Assembly (NCBI GenBank): GCA_023436395.1
Contig: JAEZJJ010000033.1
Coordinates: forward strand, 1-64,000
DNA: 64,000 nucleotides
Origin: Bacillota bacterium
GTDB lineage: Bacteria; Bacillota; Clostridia; Lachnospirales; Cellulosilyticaceae
Reading direction: 5' to 3'
Below are positions 1 through 8,099 of this stretch, piece by piece; position 1 is the stretch's first letter; every line of letters starts with the position of its first letter. The translations under genes were made by a program, and so were the position numbers. The notes below the pieces were generated by a model. It saw only the letters and a program-made list of their open reading frames with translations. It searched no databases and was not told the origin of the DNA.

Positions 1-6
1 TAATAA

Positions 7-353
7 GGGGGTGCACTGGTTTCGACGGGGGTCACATCTACTGGGGCAGCCATCCGTAGAACGCCGGAGTCTACGTTAAAAGCTGGCACTTAAAGTAAAC
101 GCTGAAGATAATTTAGCAATCGCTGCCTAATTAAGGCGCAGTCCTCCCAGGTCCTCCGCAGCCTGGATCAGGGCTTCGACTCGCGGATCCTCTACTCAGC
201 AAAGCTTTGAGCTGATGTAGAAACATATGAAGCTACTAAAATCTAGAGCCTGTCTTTGGGCGTTAGATGGAGGGAATGTCAAAACAAAGAATATGATGGT
301 AGAGACCACGCTATATGGGCTTTCGGACAGGAGTTCGATCCTCCTCACCTCCA
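7..353 (+). tRNA. ssrA: transfer-messenger RNA (tmRNA)
   Basis: Rescues stalled ribosomes by trans-translation with SmpB; listed as tRNA only because no tmRNA class is offered. The 5' acceptor strand GGGGGTG (7-13) pairs with CACCTCC (346-352) with one G-U pair, followed by discriminator A353, and the CCA is not encoded. The T arm is visible as GGAGTTCGATCCTCC (329-344 region). The tag reading frame starts at GCT 101 and ends with TAA at 128-130; it encodes AEDNLAIAA, a typical clostridial degradation tag. The following DNA repeats later in the window, which suggests the gene's 3' end is an integration site. Confidence 0.97.
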
Positions 354-372
354 TGAACTAAATCCTCGAAAT
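344..372 (+). other. tmRNA 3' end, att-like direct repeat copy 1
   Basis: The tmRNA end and the next bases (CTCACCTCCATGAACTAAAT, then CCTCGAA) recur imperfectly at 4939-4965 (CTTACCTCTATGAACTAAAC) and at 12132-12158. The tmRNA 3' end is a known target of tyrosine-recombinase islands, so this is probably the left attachment site of the insertions that follow. No integrase gene is visible in the window, so the call rests on the repeat and its location only. Confidence 0.5.
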
Positions 373-405
373 ACTCAGATAAAAAGAGTGTTTCGAGGAT
401 TTTTG
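361..405 (+). terminator. terminator of ssrA
   Basis: The arms AATCCTCGAAA and TTTCGAGGATT enclose a smaller ACTC/GAGT stem, and T residues follow. It sits 8 bases after the tmRNA end. Copies 2 and 3 of the att-like repeat carry a differently sequenced stem at the same place. Confidence 0.85.
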
Positions 406-488
406 TATTGATAAAAAATGATTGATTCAACATTGATAGTTGATTGGACGAAATAGTTAGAATTTAATGTTAATTTTAATGATATTTA

Positions 489-517
489 TTGAAAAAAGCC
501 TTAAAATATTTTATAGT
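489..517 (+). promoter_or_regulatory. sigma-A promoter of the 548-4907 unit
   Basis: TTGAAA (489-494), a 17-base spacer, then TATAGT (512-517). The start codon at 548 follows with AAAAGAGGAAAAG as ribosome binding site. No operator-like palindrome is apparent. Confidence 0.6.
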
Positions 518-547
518 TATATAGACAAATAAAAAGAGGAAAAGATT

Positions 548-1585
548 ATGAATAAATTATATGGAATTATGTTCCAAGATAATATTACATCAAATCATTT
601 ATACAATAATATTTTACCACAGTTGCAACAGTATTTTAAAAACGATGTGAATAAAGAGATGGAAATTGTTTTTGATTTTACTCATGTGGAATATATTTCG
701 CCTACAGTCATACCTAATATATTAAATATAGGCTTTATATTGAAAAATTATTTTAGTTCACCTGTCAGATTATTTATTCCCTGGAAGCCTAAATTATTAT
801 CGTATTTGCATGATATAAATTTTTTAAACTTAGCAAATAGATACGATATATTTTTAATGGATTCAAGATATATAGGGGGGTATGATTTTAATAAAATATC
901 TCCCGAATACAAAACTTATATGTTTCTTAATGATGTTGATAAAGCGCATATTGCATATCAAATACAGGATTCAGTTAAAGTAATTAAAGAAATATGTAGG
1001 AGCAACGATAAGATGGTTGCAGACCGAAGTATTGAACAAATATTGAATATATTCATTGAGATATGTCATAATGCATGCTATCACAGTAGGAAACCTTGTT
1101 TTGCTACGTTTCAATCTAATATAGGGGATAAGGTTAAATTCAAAAAAGCTTATATATCCATAGCGGATTGTGGACATGGATATAATCGGTCTATTATAGA
1201 TAAAATTAAGGAAAACGAATATAATCCTCTATTTTTGACAAAATCCACAATTGAAATAGGAAAAAAGGATGAGAATTATTTAAGTATACTAGAGGCTATA
1301 TTTTTTAGAAAGCAATATGAGAATTATGGATTATTTGATGTAGTTAAATCTGTTATTTATAATAATGGAACGGTAAGGATACATTCAAATGACACACAAT
1401 TAGTTATTACTAGGAGTTTTTATGAGAAATACTTAAATGATATAGAGAATAATTCTGAGAAGATACAACTAATAAAGGACATATTTAAAGAAGGAAACTC
1501 AGAAGGCAAGTATAATGTTAAGCATTATACTAATAGATATAAGGGAGTACATATTGAAATTGAGGTACCAATAGAGATAATATAG
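548..1585 (+). CDS. STAS-like / GHKL (HSP90-type) ATPase fusion protein
   Basis: First gene of a putative island operon, 345 aa, no signal peptide or membrane segment. Residues about 36-110 look like a STAS-like (DUF4325-type) domain (VFDFTHVEYIS). Residues about 130-300 carry GHKL ATPase motifs: an N box (EICHNACYHS, 171-180), a G1 box (DCGHGY, 207-212) and a G2-like NYGLFDVV (259-266). No His-phosphoacceptor domain is seen, so it is not a normal sensor kinase. Such fusions resemble anti-sigma/anti-anti-sigma parts, but here the partners are nucleotide-related enzymes. The gap to the next gene is only 14 bases. Domain assignments come from motif reading, not from a search. Confidence 0.75.
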   Translation: MNKLYGIMFQDNITSNHLYNNILPQLQQYFKNDVNKEMEIVFDFTHVEYISPTVIPNILNIGFILKNYFSSPVRLFIPWKPKLLSYLHDINFLNLANRYDIFLMDSRYIGGYDFNKISPEYKTYMFLNDVDKAHIAYQIQDSVKVIKEICRSNDKMVADRSIEQILNIFIEICHNACYHSRKPCFATFQSNIGDKVKFKKAYISIADCGHGYNRSIIDKIKENEYNPLFLTKSTIEIGKKDENYLSILEAIFFRKQYENYGLFDVVKSVIYNNGTVRIHSNDTQLVITRSFYEKYLNDIENNSEKIQLIKDIFKEGNSEGKYNVKHYTNRYKGVHIEIEVPIEII

Positions 1586-1599
1586 GGGTATGTATAACA

Positions 1600-2601
1600 A
1601 TGATATATAATTATACAAATGATGATTTGAAGCTTAAAGATACAAATGAAGAGTTAAATTATAGGTTTAAATATATACCTATTCACCTGAATGTGATTTT
1701 TAATGGGACATATCAAAAATTTAAAGAAACATATCTAACACAAGAATTAGTTGATGAAATATATAAGGTTATAGAAACTGAAGAGATAGACCAAGAAATT
1801 GTTATTTTAGATTTTAATAATATTATGGGTGTAGAATCAAGAGTTTTTGAAAAGTTCAAATCATTTCAAGGGGAAAGATATATACTATTTATTAACTTAG
1901 GAACATTATGTTATAAAAATATTATTCTAACCGATTTAAAGGATAGAATTACATCAGAAGAATCATTAAATATTGCATATTTCAATAATAGTAAAGATAG
2001 GATAATGTCAATGTTTAGCACAAATAATATTGAGGCAGAAATAGAGAACTTAAAAAATAGAATTGTAGCTTCCTATTTATATAACAACAAAGAAGACAAT
2101 AACTCAGAACTAGAGTCTACTCCTGTTAAAAGTAATATTTATATAAATATTAAAGCTATATTTTCAAGTGTAAAAATTTATCTATTAGTCATATATATAT
2201 TGTGTGAAAAAATTAATAATAGTATTGAATTAAAAGATATAAAAGCGTTTGTATCAGTTAATAATAATTCAGCTATATTAAGCTGCTTAATAGGCCAGAT
2301 ATTAGATAAGGAAAGTTTATATTTAATTAATTTAGGACCCAATATTACTTTGAAAAATAGAGCAATAATTGATAAATTAGTAGCTAAGAAAAAATATGTT
2401 TTAGTATTTGATTTTATATGTTTAGGAACGGAATATAAATTAGCTAAGACAATACTAGATATAAAAGAGGCTAAGTTGGAGTTAGCAGTAGGAGTATCTA
2501 GTTTTATTAATCTGGAAATTAAAGATAAAGTTAAGAATATATTTCTTGTTAACGATGAGAATGTTGTCGATTTTAAATATTCTATATGTGTGACAGATTG
2601 A
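1600..2601 (+). CDS. STAS-like / degenerate phosphoribosyltransferase-like protein
   Basis: 333 aa. The N-terminal half has a second STAS-like segment (VILDFNNIMGVESRVF, about residues 67-82). After a low-complexity linker (about 163-180), the C-terminal half resembles a type I PRTase. It has a VSVNNNSAILSCLIG helix region and a YVLVFDFICLGTEY segment in the place of the PRPP loop, which normally reads like VDDVxxTGxT. The loss of one acidic residue and of the TG suggests a non-catalytic, possibly ligand-sensing PRTase fold. It starts 14 bases after gene 1 and overlaps the leader of gene 3. The PRTase reading is tentative. Confidence 0.55.
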   Translation: MIYNYTNDDLKLKDTNEELNYRFKYIPIHLNVIFNGTYQKFKETYLTQELVDEIYKVIETEEIDQEIVILDFNNIMGVESRVFEKFKSFQGERYILFINLGTLCYKNIILTDLKDRITSEESLNIAYFNNSKDRIMSMFSTNNIEAEIENLKNRIVASYLYNNKEDNNSELESTPVKSNIYINIKAIFSSVKIYLLVIYILCEKINNSIELKDIKAFVSVNNNSAILSCLIGQILDKESLYLINLGPNITLKNRAIIDKLVAKKKYVLVFDFICLGTEYKLAKTILDIKEAKLELAVGVSSFINLEIKDKVKNIFLVNDENVVDFKYSICVTD

Positions 2602-2615
2602 GAGGGGATATACAT

Positions 2616-3611
2616 ATGAGCACCGAGAATGAGTTAAGGGATTTTGAATGTTTCTTTACTATACAAGAGATGAAAGATAGAAGTAGGGATTTGTATGATA
2701 AATGGGTAAATTTAGTAAAAGAATATAGAGATGTCTTAGATAATGGATCTTATGTTAGTGATAAAGGATATACACCACATGATTTTTCACATCATTGTAA
2801 AAATATATACCATAATTTAAGTATATTATTGAGTGGATATAAAAACTACTTTAATGAAGAAGAATTATTTATTTTAAATATAGCTGTAATCTTACATGAT
2901 ATATACATGGCTTTTGATCCGTCAAAAAGAGAAACACATTCATTTGAAGCAAAAGAGTATATAATTAAACAAGTTTATACAGTGCCTCAGTCTGTAATGG
3001 CTAGAAATATTTCTAAACAACAAGCGATGGCTATAGGTTTAGTTGTCCTAGGTCATAGTAATTTAAAGTCAAAAGAAAGTGAAGAAAATACTATTAACAT
3101 TGTATTAAGAGATGGAAAGAATGTACAAGGAGGTGGAGGGAAAGTATTAAAAATACCGGCTTTAGCTGCATTATTAAGATTGGCAGATGAATTGGATATT
3201 ACATCTAAAAGAATAGAGGGAACAAGACGACCAGAGCATAAAATAAATGAAGACTCGATTGAATATTGGGAGAATTGCAACTTATTCTCTGAGGTGAATT
3301 TAGATAGTACTAGTAATAAAATTATCAATTTGGTAGTTGATGATAATTTTATTGCGGTACATAATGAAAAAGGCAATGATACAATAAATATAAGAAAAAT
3401 AGCACTTAAAATTCAAAGAGAATTGGATATGATTAATGAGTTTGTTCTAAATAGAAGAGATTTATTTAGTAACTGGACATTTGATAAGATAAATATCAGT
3501 TCAGCAGATGAAGAAATGCAACAAATGATTACACAAATAGATAAGGTTGACCCAATTGAAACAGATGGTTTGAAAGAGGAGATAAAAAAAAAACAGAAGT
3601 CAATAATATAG
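2616..3611 (+). CDS. HD-superfamily phosphohydrolase
   Basis: 331 aa from the ATG at 2616, chosen because GAGAGGGG sits just upstream; an in-frame ATG at 2586 has no such site. The metal-ligand set of HD enzymes is visible: HDFSHH (55-60), HD in ILHDIY (94-95), GHS (146-148) and LADELD (189-194). HD enzymes of this type hydrolyse (d)NTPs, (p)ppGpp or cyclic nucleotides; the substrate is not deducible. The reading frame ends in a Lys-rich tail encoded by ten consecutive A residues. There the -1 frame continues directly into a PRTase domain (see 3593-4216), so an HD-PRTase fusion may be the real product. Confidence 0.8.
   Translation: MSTENELRDFECFFTIQEMKDRSRDLYDKWVNLVKEYRDVLDNGSYVSDKGYTPHDFSHHCKNIYHNLSILLSGYKNYFNEEELFILNIAVILHDIYMAFDPSKRETHSFEAKEYIIKQVYTVPQSVMARNISKQQAMAIGLVVLGHSNLKSKESEENTINIVLRDGKNVQGGGGKVLKIPALAALLRLADELDITSKRIEGTRRPEHKINEDSIEYWENCNLFSEVNLDSTSNKIINLVVDDNFIAVHNEKGNDTINIRKIALKIQRELDMINEFVLNRRDLFSNWTFDKINISSADEEMQQMITQIDKVDPIETDGLKEEIKKKQKSII
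3584..3593 (+). other. A10 slippage run joining HD and PRTase frames
   Basis: Ten A residues near the 3' end of the HD gene. Slipping -1 (or transcribing one extra A) avoids the TAG at 3609-3611 and continues EIKKK into TEVNNIDLQK and the full PRTase domain. The alternatives are a one-base homopolymer error or a genuine inactivating mutation. Confidence 0.55.
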
Positions 3612-4216
3612 ATCTACAAAAAGTACTTACTCAAAAAGTATCGAATGAAAATCTTTTTTTAAGTGGGCATTTTAAGTTAACCGAAAAGATATCTGTTAGA
3701 GATTGGATAGATACAAAAACAGTTTTAACAGACTCTGAAATAATGAAAAATGTGGTTGATGAATTTAGTAAATATGTAAAAGATACAACATATATTATAG
3801 GAATAGATTTTATAGGGATGTTATTAGCGTCACGTATAGCAGTAAAGAATAAATTGAAATTTTCATATATTATTTCTGGAAATAATATAAATGGAGTTGG
3901 CAAATTTGAGAATAAAGTAATAATTAATTCTGAAGAAAAAATTATTTTGTGTACAGATGTCTTGATTACAGGACATACTGTAAACTCTTGTATAGAGCAG
4001 CTAAATAAATGTTATGGCATAACTAAAAATCAAGTAATTAATATTTTTACAGTTTTCTTACGTGAACCTTATGAATGTGATGAGAATAGGATAGTAGATT
4101 CATTTCAAGATAAAATGATAGTGCTAAATAAAGAATTTGATGTGGAGATTTGTAATAAAGATAATTGCATATTTAGAGAAAAAGATATCTTTCATTGTGA
4201 AAATAGGCATATTTAA
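3593..4216 (+). CDS. phosphoribosyltransferase domain in -1 frame to the HD gene
   Basis: The open frame runs into the HD gene but has no ATG, GTG or TTG before ATG 3743. Starting there would remove NLFLSGHFKL, which looks like the hood/N-terminal motif of orotate-type PRTases, so expression from a frameshift (3593 onward, about 207 aa) is preferred. Further signatures are GIDFIGMLLASRIA and the PRPP loop LCTDVLITGHTV, which retains Asp and TGHT. It is thus more intact than the PRTase-like half of gene 2. The C-terminus has three Cys in about 20 residues (EICNKDNC, FHC). The substrate base is unknown. Thymidylate synthase follows 52 bases downstream. Confidence 0.65.
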   Translation, partial: TEVNNIDLQKVLTQKVSNENLFLSGHFKLTEKISVRDWIDTKTVLTDSEIMKNVVDEFSKYVKDTTYIIGIDFIGMLLASRIAVKNKLKFSYIISGNNINGVGKFENKVIINSEEKIILCTDVLITGHTVNSCIEQLNKCYGITKNQVINIFTVFLREPYECDENRIVDSFQDKMIVLNKEFDVEICNKDNCIFREKDIFHCENRHI

Positions 4217-4268
4217 TAAAATAAATAAATAAATGACTGACTGAAGAAATTATGTATGGAGGTATTCA

Positions 4269-4907
4269 ATGAAATATATTAAACCTAGTATTACTATAGA
4301 AAATGAAGTGTGTGGTAAAGTTATTTTAAGAAGCATAGAAAAGGCAGGGCGTGTCTGTTATAAAAGTGAAGAGAATATTTCTGAAGAATCAGCAGAAATC
4401 TTTGTTGGAAGTATTTTAAAGAGCGGACATGAGTCAGTAATTGAACATCAAAATATCACAGTTAGGGTGATATGTGATAGAGGTGTGACACATGAGATAG
4501 TTAGACATAGAATTGCTAGTTATAGTCAAGAGAGCACAAGGTATTGTAATTATTCGTCTAATAAATTTGGAAATGAACTTACATATATTGAACCTTGTTT
4601 TTGGAAAGGTGAAAATGACATAAAAAAAATGGAAGTGTGGCTAGATACAATGACATATATAGAAAATAAGTATATAGAACTAATAGATATGGGAGCAACA
4701 CCACAAGAAGCAAGGTCAATTCTTCCTAACTCTTTAAAGACAGAGATTGTAATGACTATGAACTTAAGAGAGTGGAGACATTTCTTAAAATTAAGAACAT
4801 CTAAGGCAGCCCATCCACAAATGCGAGAAGTGGCTATTATGATTCTAAATGAATTTAAAGACAGTATTCCAGTAATTTTTGATGATATAGAGGTGGCTAA
4901 AGAATAA
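4269..4907 (+). CDS. thyX: flavin-dependent thymidylate synthase ThyX
   Basis: Makes dTMP from dUMP with FAD, methylene-THF and NADPH. The 212 aa length is normal for the family. The defining RHRX7S motif is present (R79 H80 R81, S89 within RHRIASYSQES), and ARSILPNSLKTE and LREWRHFLKLR match conserved ThyX segments. GGAGGT precedes the ATG. It is the last gene before the second att-like repeat and shares the AT-rich character of the upstream genes, so it appears to be part of the island. It could be a carried metabolic gene, or a way to restore dTMP when an upstream enzyme acts on nucleotides (inference). Confidence 0.93.
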   Translation: MKYIKPSITIENEVCGKVILRSIEKAGRVCYKSEENISEESAEIFVGSILKSGHESVIEHQNITVRVICDRGVTHEIVRHRIASYSQESTRYCNYSSNKFGNELTYIEPCFWKGENDIKKMEVWLDTMTYIENKYIELIDMGATPQEARSILPNSLKTEIVMTMNLREWRHFLKLRTSKAAHPQMREVAIMILNEFKDSIPVIFDDIEVAKE

Positions 4908-4938
4908 ATACGGAGTTCGTGAGTTGTTCTTGCTACGA

Positions 4939-5021
4939 CTTACCTCTATGAACTAAACCCTCGAACTTAGAGAAATCTAGGTTCGAGGGTTTTAAAGTTC
5001 TTGTAGATGATACGAATTAAA
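4939..5021 (+). repeat. att-like repeat copy 2: tmRNA 3' end plus terminator remnant
   Basis: Resembles the ssrA end (CTTACCTCTATGAACTAAAC versus CTCACCTCCATGAACTAAAT) and is preceded by GGAGTTCG, as in the tmRNA T loop. A terminator stem follows (ACCCTCGAAC...GGTTCGAGGGT, 4956-4991), then a tail ending TAGATGATACGAATTAAA. The same tail ends copy 3 at 12214. It marks the probable right edge of the 354-4938 insertion. No gene is seen from 5022 to 5172. Confidence 0.6.
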
Positions 5022-5172
5022 TTAGCATTATTTTATATTTCAAGCCTGTCTCTTAAAGACTTAGCTTCCTCATAGGAACAGAATGTATAAAAAATAAAGT
5101 AATTGAGTCAATCAAAAGCATGTTTTATACCTGAGACATACTATATAGTATGTCATATATCTTGGGGGAGCC

Positions 5173-6349
5173 ATGCGATACTGTTTTTGTGATTTTAAAG
5201 GAGACATTGTTACACAAGACGATAAGTCCTATGAAGTAGCAAGGCTAGAGTGGAATAGAGCGATTAATAAATATCCTTTAATTATTGCTTATTGTGAGTG
5301 TGCAAGAGATGTGCAGGAGGCCATCAGATGGTCTAGGAAATGTCGTATACCTATTAGAATAAGAAGTGGTGGTCATAACTACGAAGGCTATTCTACTGGA
5401 AATTGCGTATTAGTGATTGATGTAAGCCGAATCAATACAGTGGAGATAGACGAAGAGAGAAAACTTGTAAAGGTAGGAGGCGGCGTGAAAAATAGAGAGC
5501 TTTAGCTAATGCGCATCAAAATAGGAAGTTATTTTGGGCATGCCAAGGAGTAGGAGGAGGAAACTTTGGAGTAGTCGTTTCTATGACGTTTAGATTACCT
5601 GAAAAAGTAACTGGGGTAACGTTATTTGAAATCTATGTAGGGGATGCAACAAGGCAGAAGCAGAAGGTATTTCTCTCATTATGGCAAAGTTGGATTAGAG
5701 AGGTTTCTTCAAAGATTAATATGCAGGCTGGGATTTATAATACACCGCAAGAAAATATTTATATTTATGGCAGAGGTATTTGTTATGGGTCTATAGAGGA
5801 GACGAGAAACTTATTACTGCCTTTTTATGAATTAGGTGAGATTCGGATGACATATGGTAGTTTCTTTGAAGCAATTACAAAAATACAAGCAGGTTATCCA
5901 TCTTATGAGTATTTTAAGTCTACAGGTAGGTTTGTAGACCGACTTTTTGATGAAGAGGAAATAGAAAGCTTATTAGATATTGTCAATGCGCCAAGACCTA
6001 TAGGTTCTATTGTAACTTCTATAGGGGTATATGGACTTGGCGCATTGACTCAGGAAAAAAGGCCTACAGATACAGCATTTTACTATAGAAATGCCGAGTA
6101 TATCTTAAATATGCAGTCAGTATGGAATGACAATTTATACAAAGAAGCAAATGTGCAATTGATTGAAGAATACTTTCCGAAGCTTTATATGCTGACAGAA
6201 GGGTCCTATGTGAATTTTCCTTATGCTGAGCTTAAGCAGTATGAAAAAGAGTACTTTGGAAAAAATAGATATGTATTGCAGGATATTAAATCAATTTATG
6301 ACCCTGAAAATGTATTTTGCTTTCCGCAAAGTATTCAGCCACTTTGTTA
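5173..6349 (+). pseudogene. berberine-bridge-type FAD oxidase, internally deleted
   Basis: Remains of a secondary-metabolism-type FAD-linked (PCMH plus BBE) oxidoreductase. The first piece (5173-5505) has the FAD-domain start, with SGGHNYEGYSTGN containing the His of the flavinylation motif and VKVGGGVKNREL. Its frame then stops at TAG 5503. The second piece, in another frame, resumes at LFWACQGVGGGNFGVV (about 5530) and runs to 6349 through the BBE domain. The stretch between these motifs, normally about 70-90 residues with the second flavin site, is missing, so the product cannot be functional. GGGGGAG precedes the ATG at 5173. Confidence 0.85.
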
Positions 6350-6435
6350 ACATGCAGTCATTTTTCAAGCCTCCAACATTTATTGTAGAGCCCTTTTTTA
6401 AAAAAATTTATAAATTTACTAGGGAATGATCTTTT

Positions 6436-6891
6436 TCATCACATATATAGAGTGTAAAGGTAAAACAAATAACTTTTCGTAGCAGAATCACCACAACATA
6501 GCATATCGCGCTGACCGGGTCGACCAAGTCTCAATCTGTCGTTACAGGTACCTCTGGATCTAAGGAAAATGTTCGAATGCTAGCGGGTAAAGGGAGGCGC
6601 TCGTTATAGGGGTTATTTGAAAGCTTTACACCTTGTAATACAAAAGAAAGTTTAAAACCAGAGTCTTAAAGCCTTAGTTTCCTTATCATAAAGGGTGCAC
6701 CGGCTAAGACTTTTAAGGAGCTCCTCACTCTTACTTTAAACTTTTATACCTTGTGCGATGATCCTTGAAGTGCGTCCTGCGCTGAGGAGCTACAGGTATG
6801 CCCTTTAAGGAGAACGCACAGGTGATTAAAAGTGAATAAGGAGAGCTGGAGTAGAAAAGGGTCAAGTAGCGCAAGTTACTTGACCCTTTTT
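6436..6891 (+). repeat. R1 repeat copy A (putative structured RNA, full length)
   Basis: About 455 bp, matching copy C (17690-18138) over its whole length and copies B, D and E in part. Predicted pairings: 5' GTGTAAAG (6452-6459) with CTTTACAC (6624-6631); CTGT/ACAG hairpin (6536-6547); AAAGTTTAAA with TTTAAACTTT enclosing a GTCTTA..GCC/GGC..TAAGAC stem; hairpin GTGCG-TCC-TGCGC (6770-6782). It ends in an intrinsic terminator (6855-6891, AAAAGGGTCAAGTA/TACTTGACCCTTTT). No ORF is conserved. The family is unknown to me. Confidence 0.75.
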
Positions 6892-6924
6892 GCCGTGTGT
6901 TTTAAGGGAATAAAAAGGCAAAGA

Positions 6925-6972
6925 TAAAGACTGCTGAAGAACCATAGAAATAGGTTTCTTCAGCAGTCTTTA
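6925..6972 (-). terminator. terminator of the two-component operon
   Basis: TAAAGACTGCTGAAGAA and TTCTTCAGCAGTCTTTA form a perfect 17-bp stem, and on the minus strand it follows the kinase stop at 6979. It is nearly symmetrical and could also stop read-through from copy A of R1. Confidence 0.8.
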
Positions 6973-6978
6973 TTTGGT

Positions 6979-8094
6979 TTAAAGAGAGGAAGATGTACTG
7001 AGCTGTGTTAGAGGAAGAGCAATCATAAAGGTAGTACCTACATTGAGCGTACTTTCAACTTGTAATGTGCCTTGATGGACTTCGATAATACTTTTTACAA
7101 TGGACATGCCTAGTCCACTGACATAGTCATGTTTATAAGTACCTGAAGCATTATGACTATAGTAGCTTTCAAAAAGATGACTGAGTTTTTCTTGGGACAT
7201 ACCAAGACCATTATCTTTAACCACTATACCAATATGGTTATCCGTACTTCTTTTTACTTCAACAGTAATTTCCGTTTGAGGAGGATTATGCTGAATGGAA
7301 TTTGAAATTAAGTTAAGAAGCATTCGGTATAATAAATGTTCATCTGCTTCTATTAATAAATGATCATCTAGGGCGTGTAGAGAAATAGAGTAAGTCTCTT
7401 CAGTGTCTTGATTGAGTAGATAAGCAATGAGTTTTTCCAGTAAATCAATTAAATCAAAAGAACTCAATTGAAGAGGTATTGGCTTACTACTATCATTGAG
7501 CCTGAAAGATAAATTCAGATTATGAATGAGGGTTTCTATGTAAGTGCCCTTGTCGTGAATATGGGATAAAAAATGTTGGTGTTCTTCCTTAGTCCACTCA
7601 TGGTCTGGACTTAATAGGAGAGAAGAATAGCCAATGATATAGGAAAGAGGGGTTTTGAGATCATGGGAAATACCTCTTATCCAGTTTTGTTTCGCTTCTT
7701 CAAGTTTTTGACGTTCTTGCTCCGATTGATTTAATCTGTCAGCTAGCAATTCAAGATGTGAAATCAATTCTTGATAGAGCCAGTATTTGCTTTTAAGTTT
7801 TCCATTTGATTTTCTGAATGTATGCCATGTTTTACAAGGGGAGAGATTGCCTAATGAGAGTTCACCAATGAGCGAGATCATAGAAATAATAGGTTGTACA
7901 AAGTAATTGCTAAAGAAAATCCCTCCACTTAAAAAGGAGGCTATGAAGACTATAAGAAATGCTAGTGTGTTGTCTGTTAGGTTGAGTGCTGGCAAGATTA
8001 CGTCAAAAGAAAACATCATAACTAGGCTCATATAGACAAGGAATAATAGGAGTCCTAGGGAGAAAAAACTAATAAATTTTATCTTAATTTTCAT
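6979..8094 (-). CDS. sensor histidine kinase
   Basis: About 371 aa from ATG 8094, chosen because AGGTGA lies 5 bases upstream; a GTG at 8103 overlapping the regulator stop is the alternative. Two N-terminal membrane segments (about residues 8-30 and 43-65) enclose a very short loop, the type that senses within the membrane or through a partner transporter. A HisKA H box (RGISHDLKTPLSYIIGYS) and ATPase motifs (LLNLISNSIQHN, VVKDNGLGMS, GLGMSIVKSII) are present. It is translationally coupled to the response regulator and divergent from an ABC exporter operon, the usual layout of peptide-antibiotic sensing/resistance modules. Confidence 0.93.
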   Translation of the reverse strand: MKIKIKFISFFSLGLLLFLVYMSLVMMFSFDVILPALNLTDNTLAFLIVFIASFLSGGIFFSNYFVQPIISMISLIGELSLGNLSPCKTWHTFRKSNGKLKSKYWLYQELISHLELLADRLNQSEQERQKLEEAKQNWIRGISHDLKTPLSYIIGYSSLLLSPDHEWTKEEHQHFLSHIHDKGTYIETLIHNLNLSFRLNDSSKPIPLQLSSFDLIDLLEKLIAYLLNQDTEETYSISLHALDDHLLIEADEHLLYRMLLNLISNSIQHNPPQTEITVEVKRSTDNHIGIVVKDNGLGMSQEKLSHLFESYYSHNASGTYKHDYVSGLGMSIVKSIIEVHQGTLQVESTLNVGTTFMIALPLTQLSTSSSL

Positions 8095-8099
8095 AGGCG

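Noticed and set aside
2178..2615. 145-aa minus-strand ORF opposite genes 2 and 3
   Set aside because: Shadow of the STAS/PRTase gene; low-complexity translation, no ribosome binding site.
6680..6720. T-box-like string GGGTGCACCGG in R1 copies A, B and C
   Set aside because: No T-box specifier loop or TGGNACCGCG bulge, no aminoacyl-tRNA gene downstream, and a self-complementary GGTGCACC explains it.
6436..6891. R1 as group I or group II intron, or as IS200/IS605 omega RNA
   Set aside because: No domain V hairpin, no group I core strings, no transposase or tnpB near any copy. It cannot be fully excluded without a covariance search.
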